NCBI GenBank assembly: GCA_947068385.1
Contig: CAMTBF010000187.1
Location: 1 to 7,006, forward strand
Source of the DNA: an uncultured Lachnospiraceae bacterium
GTDB lineage: Bacteria; Bacillota; Clostridia; Lachnospirales; Lachnospiraceae
Direction of reading: 5' to 3'
Length of the DNA stretch: 7,006 nt
In this document: positions 5,275 through 7,006 of the stretch, piece after piece
Layout of the letters: every line of letters starts with the position of its first letter
Position numbering within the stretch: position 1 is the first letter of the stretch
Notes under the pieces: model-generated
Seen by the model: the letters and a program-made list of their open reading frames with translations, nothing else
The model's database searches: none
Told to the model about the DNA's origin: nothing
Translations under genes and position numbers: made by a program

Positions 5275-6987
5275 TTATCTGGTCTGGTACCAGTCGTTCA
5301 CTTCCTGGACAATCTGGTCTCCGCCCGCAGCCTTCCAGGATTCGATGACAGAGTCGTATTCGTCTACGCTCATCTGTCCGGACACGATCTTCACGATGGC
5401 CTCGTCCAGCATGGCCTCCAGTGTGCCGGATTTGCTGGTCATGGTGTCCGTAGGCGCGCCGTAGAACTCGTCATAGACCAGGTTGCCCGCCTCCTGATAG
5501 CCGATCAGTATGGTCTGGGAGCCGCCCTCGTTGAATTCGATGTTCCAGCCCCACAGGCTCCTGTCCCCGTCCAGGTTGGCCTTGCAGTAGTTGTACATAT
5601 TGGTCTCTTCGCCGTTCATGCCCTCGGTGGAGCCGTCCGCCATGGCAGCGATCACCTTTCCGGTGGTGATCTGGTTCTTGTTGGGCGTGTTCAGGGACAC
5701 GGGAGACAGTCTCCAGAGCCCTTCCATGTCTCCGCCGGGATTGATGTACTTGGCATATTCGGCGGTGTCGTCGCCAAAGCTCTTCTCGCAGTACAGGTTC
5801 AGCATCTCGATGAACTTCTCCGGGTGCTCGCACTTGGCGCTGACCACGTACCAGCTGCTGGTGGCCATCCGGATGCCCGGCTCCACCACAGCGCCCTCAG
5901 CGGAGGGAATGATGGAGAAGGGCCTCCAGTCCGCCTCCAGATCCGCGGAAGCGCTGTCCTGCAGGGGGTACAGACCATAGGCATGCCATGCGTACACCAC
6001 GCCGCATTTTCCTGCCACCAGGGGCTCGATGGAGGCTGCGTCATCCTTTACGTAGAACTCCTTGTCCAGCAGGCCCTCCTGGTACCACTGGGCCAGCTTC
6101 GCCAGGGGCTCCTTCATGTCCGCGGTAGCCTTGTCGTACTGGAGCTTTCCGTCCTCCGCCACTGTCCAGTAGCCGGGATATACGCCGTAGCCATGGAAGA
6201 ATCCGGGAATGTTGGCCGTATTGCCGATCCGCATGCCCACCGCGCCCTCACCGGCGATGTCCCCGAAGGATTTCATCACAGCCTCCAGCTCCCCGATGGA
6301 TTTCGGCGCTTCCAGGCCTGCCTTGTCCAGCCAGTCCTGCCTGATCCACAGCATGTCGGCCGTCTCTATGTCGCAGTCCACGAAGGGGAAGCCGTACTGC
6401 ACGCCGTCAAAGGTGGCGGCTTCGATACATTTCGGGCCCGCGTCCTCAATCAGTTTCTTCAGCCTGTCGCTGGCATACTGCTCAAAATAGGGCGCGATGT
6501 CCACGATCAGTCCCGCATCGGCCATCTGCCGCATGGTGGTCTTGTCCACCTGGCACACGTCCGGGATGTCTCCCGAGGCAATGGCGCCGTTGAGCTTCTG
6601 CTTCCCCTGGTCGCCATCCGTGGCTACCCATTTGTAGACCACCTGCACGCCCACCTCGTCCGCGTACAGGTCGTTCCAGAGATTGTCCTCCCAGCTGGCA
6701 TCGATCTGGGCGAAGATGTTGGACTCGATGGAGGCATCCGTGGTCCTGGCGAAGGAGATGGGAATCAGCTCTCCCTCCTGGCCGCCGTCCTCCGCATCCG
6801 TCCCTTCCGCGCCGCCGCTTTCCTGAGCCGAATCCCCGGCTGCATCCGCCTGGGATGTACCGGATTCCTGTGCCGACTGGCTGGTTTCATTTGTCCCCGC
6901 GCCAGTGCCGCAGCCTGTGAGCAGCCCCGCCGCCATGACGATTCCGGCCAGTGCCGCGCCGCATGCCTTGAATGATTGTTTCCTCAT
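5275..6987 (-). CDS. Extracellular sugar-binding lipoprotein of ABC importer (family 1, LplA-like), 570 aa
   Basis: This protein captures the sugar outside the membrane and delivers it to the two permeases encoded next. The signal peptide is clear: MRKQSFK, a hydrophobic core, then the lipobox LTGC with Cys26 as the lipid-modified residue. Residues 27-75 form a flexible linker rich in Ser, Gly, Ala, Glu and Asp, and the folded part starts near ISFARTTD (77-84). Family marks include 'ASGDIPDVCQVD' (137-148), 'YGFPFVD' (198-204), 'LWIRQDWLDKAGLEAPKSIG' (213-232) and the C-terminal 'GGDQIVQEVNDWYQTR' (555-570). The aromatic residues throughout fit sugar stacking. Length is normal for LplA-type proteins. 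GGGAGG (6999-6994) lies 6 bases before the ATG. Only 19 bases precede the gene in the window, so its promoter is not visible. It is probably the first gene of the operon, but that cannot be verified here. The rhamnose-containing ligand is inferred from the GH78 neighbour. Confidence 0.95.
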   Translation of the reverse strand: MRKQSFKACGAALAGIVMAAGLLTGCGTGAGTNETSQSAQESGTSQADAAGDSAQESGGAEGTDAEDGGQEGELIPISFARTTDASIESNIFAQIDASWEDNLWNDLYADEVGVQVVYKWVATDGDQGKQKLNGAIASGDIPDVCQVDKTTMRQMADAGLIVDIAPYFEQYASDRLKKLIEDAGPKCIEAATFDGVQYGFPFVDCDIETADMLWIRQDWLDKAGLEAPKSIGELEAVMKSFGDIAGEGAVGMRIGNTANIPGFFHGYGVYPGYWTVAEDGKLQYDKATADMKEPLAKLAQWYQEGLLDKEFYVKDDAASIEPLVAGKCGVVYAWHAYGLYPLQDSASADLEADWRPFSIIPSAEGAVVEPGIRMATSSWYVVSAKCEHPEKFIEMLNLYCEKSFGDDTAEYAKYINPGGDMEGLWRLSPVSLNTPNKNQITTGKVIAAMADGSTEGMNGEETNMYNYCKANLDGDRSLWGWNIEFNEGGSQTILIGYQEAGNLVYDEFYGAPTDTMTSKSGTLEAMLDEAIVKIVSGQMSVDEYDSVIESWKAAGGDQIVQEVNDWYQTR

Positions 6988-6993
6988 GTTTGA

Positions 6994-6999
6994 CCTCCC
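6994..6999 (-). promoter_or_regulatory. Ribosome binding site of the binding-protein gene
   Basis: GGGAGG (extendable to AAGGGAGGT) stands 6 bases before the ATG at 6987. It is a strong site, in line with the high expression expected for a binding protein. Confidence 0.8.
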
Positions 7000-7006
7000 T
7001 TTTGAT

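Noticed and set aside
4145..5464. Open frame of 439 codons on the plus strand across both permeases
   Set aside because: It is antisense to permease and binding-protein genes, crosses the intergenic gap, and is rich in His, Gln and Asp in a way typical of shadow frames of membrane proteins.
5824..6975. Open frame of 383 codons on the plus strand
   Set aside because: It is antisense to the binding-protein gene, with no recognisable domain and an upstream sequence that is simply the 3' part of that gene.

Overview
This 7 kb window is one same-strand gene cluster read from right to left on the minus strand. It looks like the core of a carbohydrate utilisation locus from a Gram-positive gut-type Firmicute, most likely a GC-rich Lachnospiraceae relative. 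That placement is inference. It rests on the lipobox solute-binding protein with an S/G/E/D-rich linker, strong AGGAGG-type ribosome binding sites before every gene, the LplA/LplB/YtcP-type transporter and the AraC-type regulator. No marker gene fixes the taxon.

Layout in transcription order: (1) 6987-5275, a lipoprotein sugar-binding protein; (2) 5274-5126, a 149-base gap with a terminator-like hairpin and a GC-rich palindrome; (3) 5125-4199, an LplB-type permease; (4) 4188-3307, a YtcP/LplC-type permease that starts 10 bases after the previous stop; (5) 3306-3138, a 169-base gap full of repeats and two possible leader peptides; (6) 3137-486, a GH78 alpha-L-rhamnosidase-family protein without a signal peptide; (7) 416 to the left edge, the N-terminal part of a probable AraC-family regulator, cut by the window. 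The longest gene-free stretch is 169 bases. I see no RNA genes, CRISPR arrays, transposases or att sites.

The genes fit one pathway. The lipoprotein captures a rhamnose-containing oligosaccharide, the two permeases import it, and the cytoplasmic rhamnosidase trims L-rhamnose from it. The regulator probably senses a ligand and controls the locus. No ATPase gene is visible, as is usual for this transporter class, which borrows a shared MsmX/UgpC-type ATPase. The promoter must lie beyond the right edge, since only 19 bases precede the first gene.

The most unusual part is the 3138-3306 gap before the rhamnosidase gene. A 35-base segment occurs twice with one difference, and an inverted copy of its core lies between them. 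The inverted copy can pair with either direct copy, giving two mutually exclusive hairpins. Each direct copy also carries a Shine-Dalgarno-like AAAGG, an ATG six bases later, and the same first seven codons (MDLCGTG). The two small ORFs chain into each other and into the rhamnosidase start, which suggests a translation-coupled or structure-switched leader. A dispersed intergenic repeat is the main alternative.
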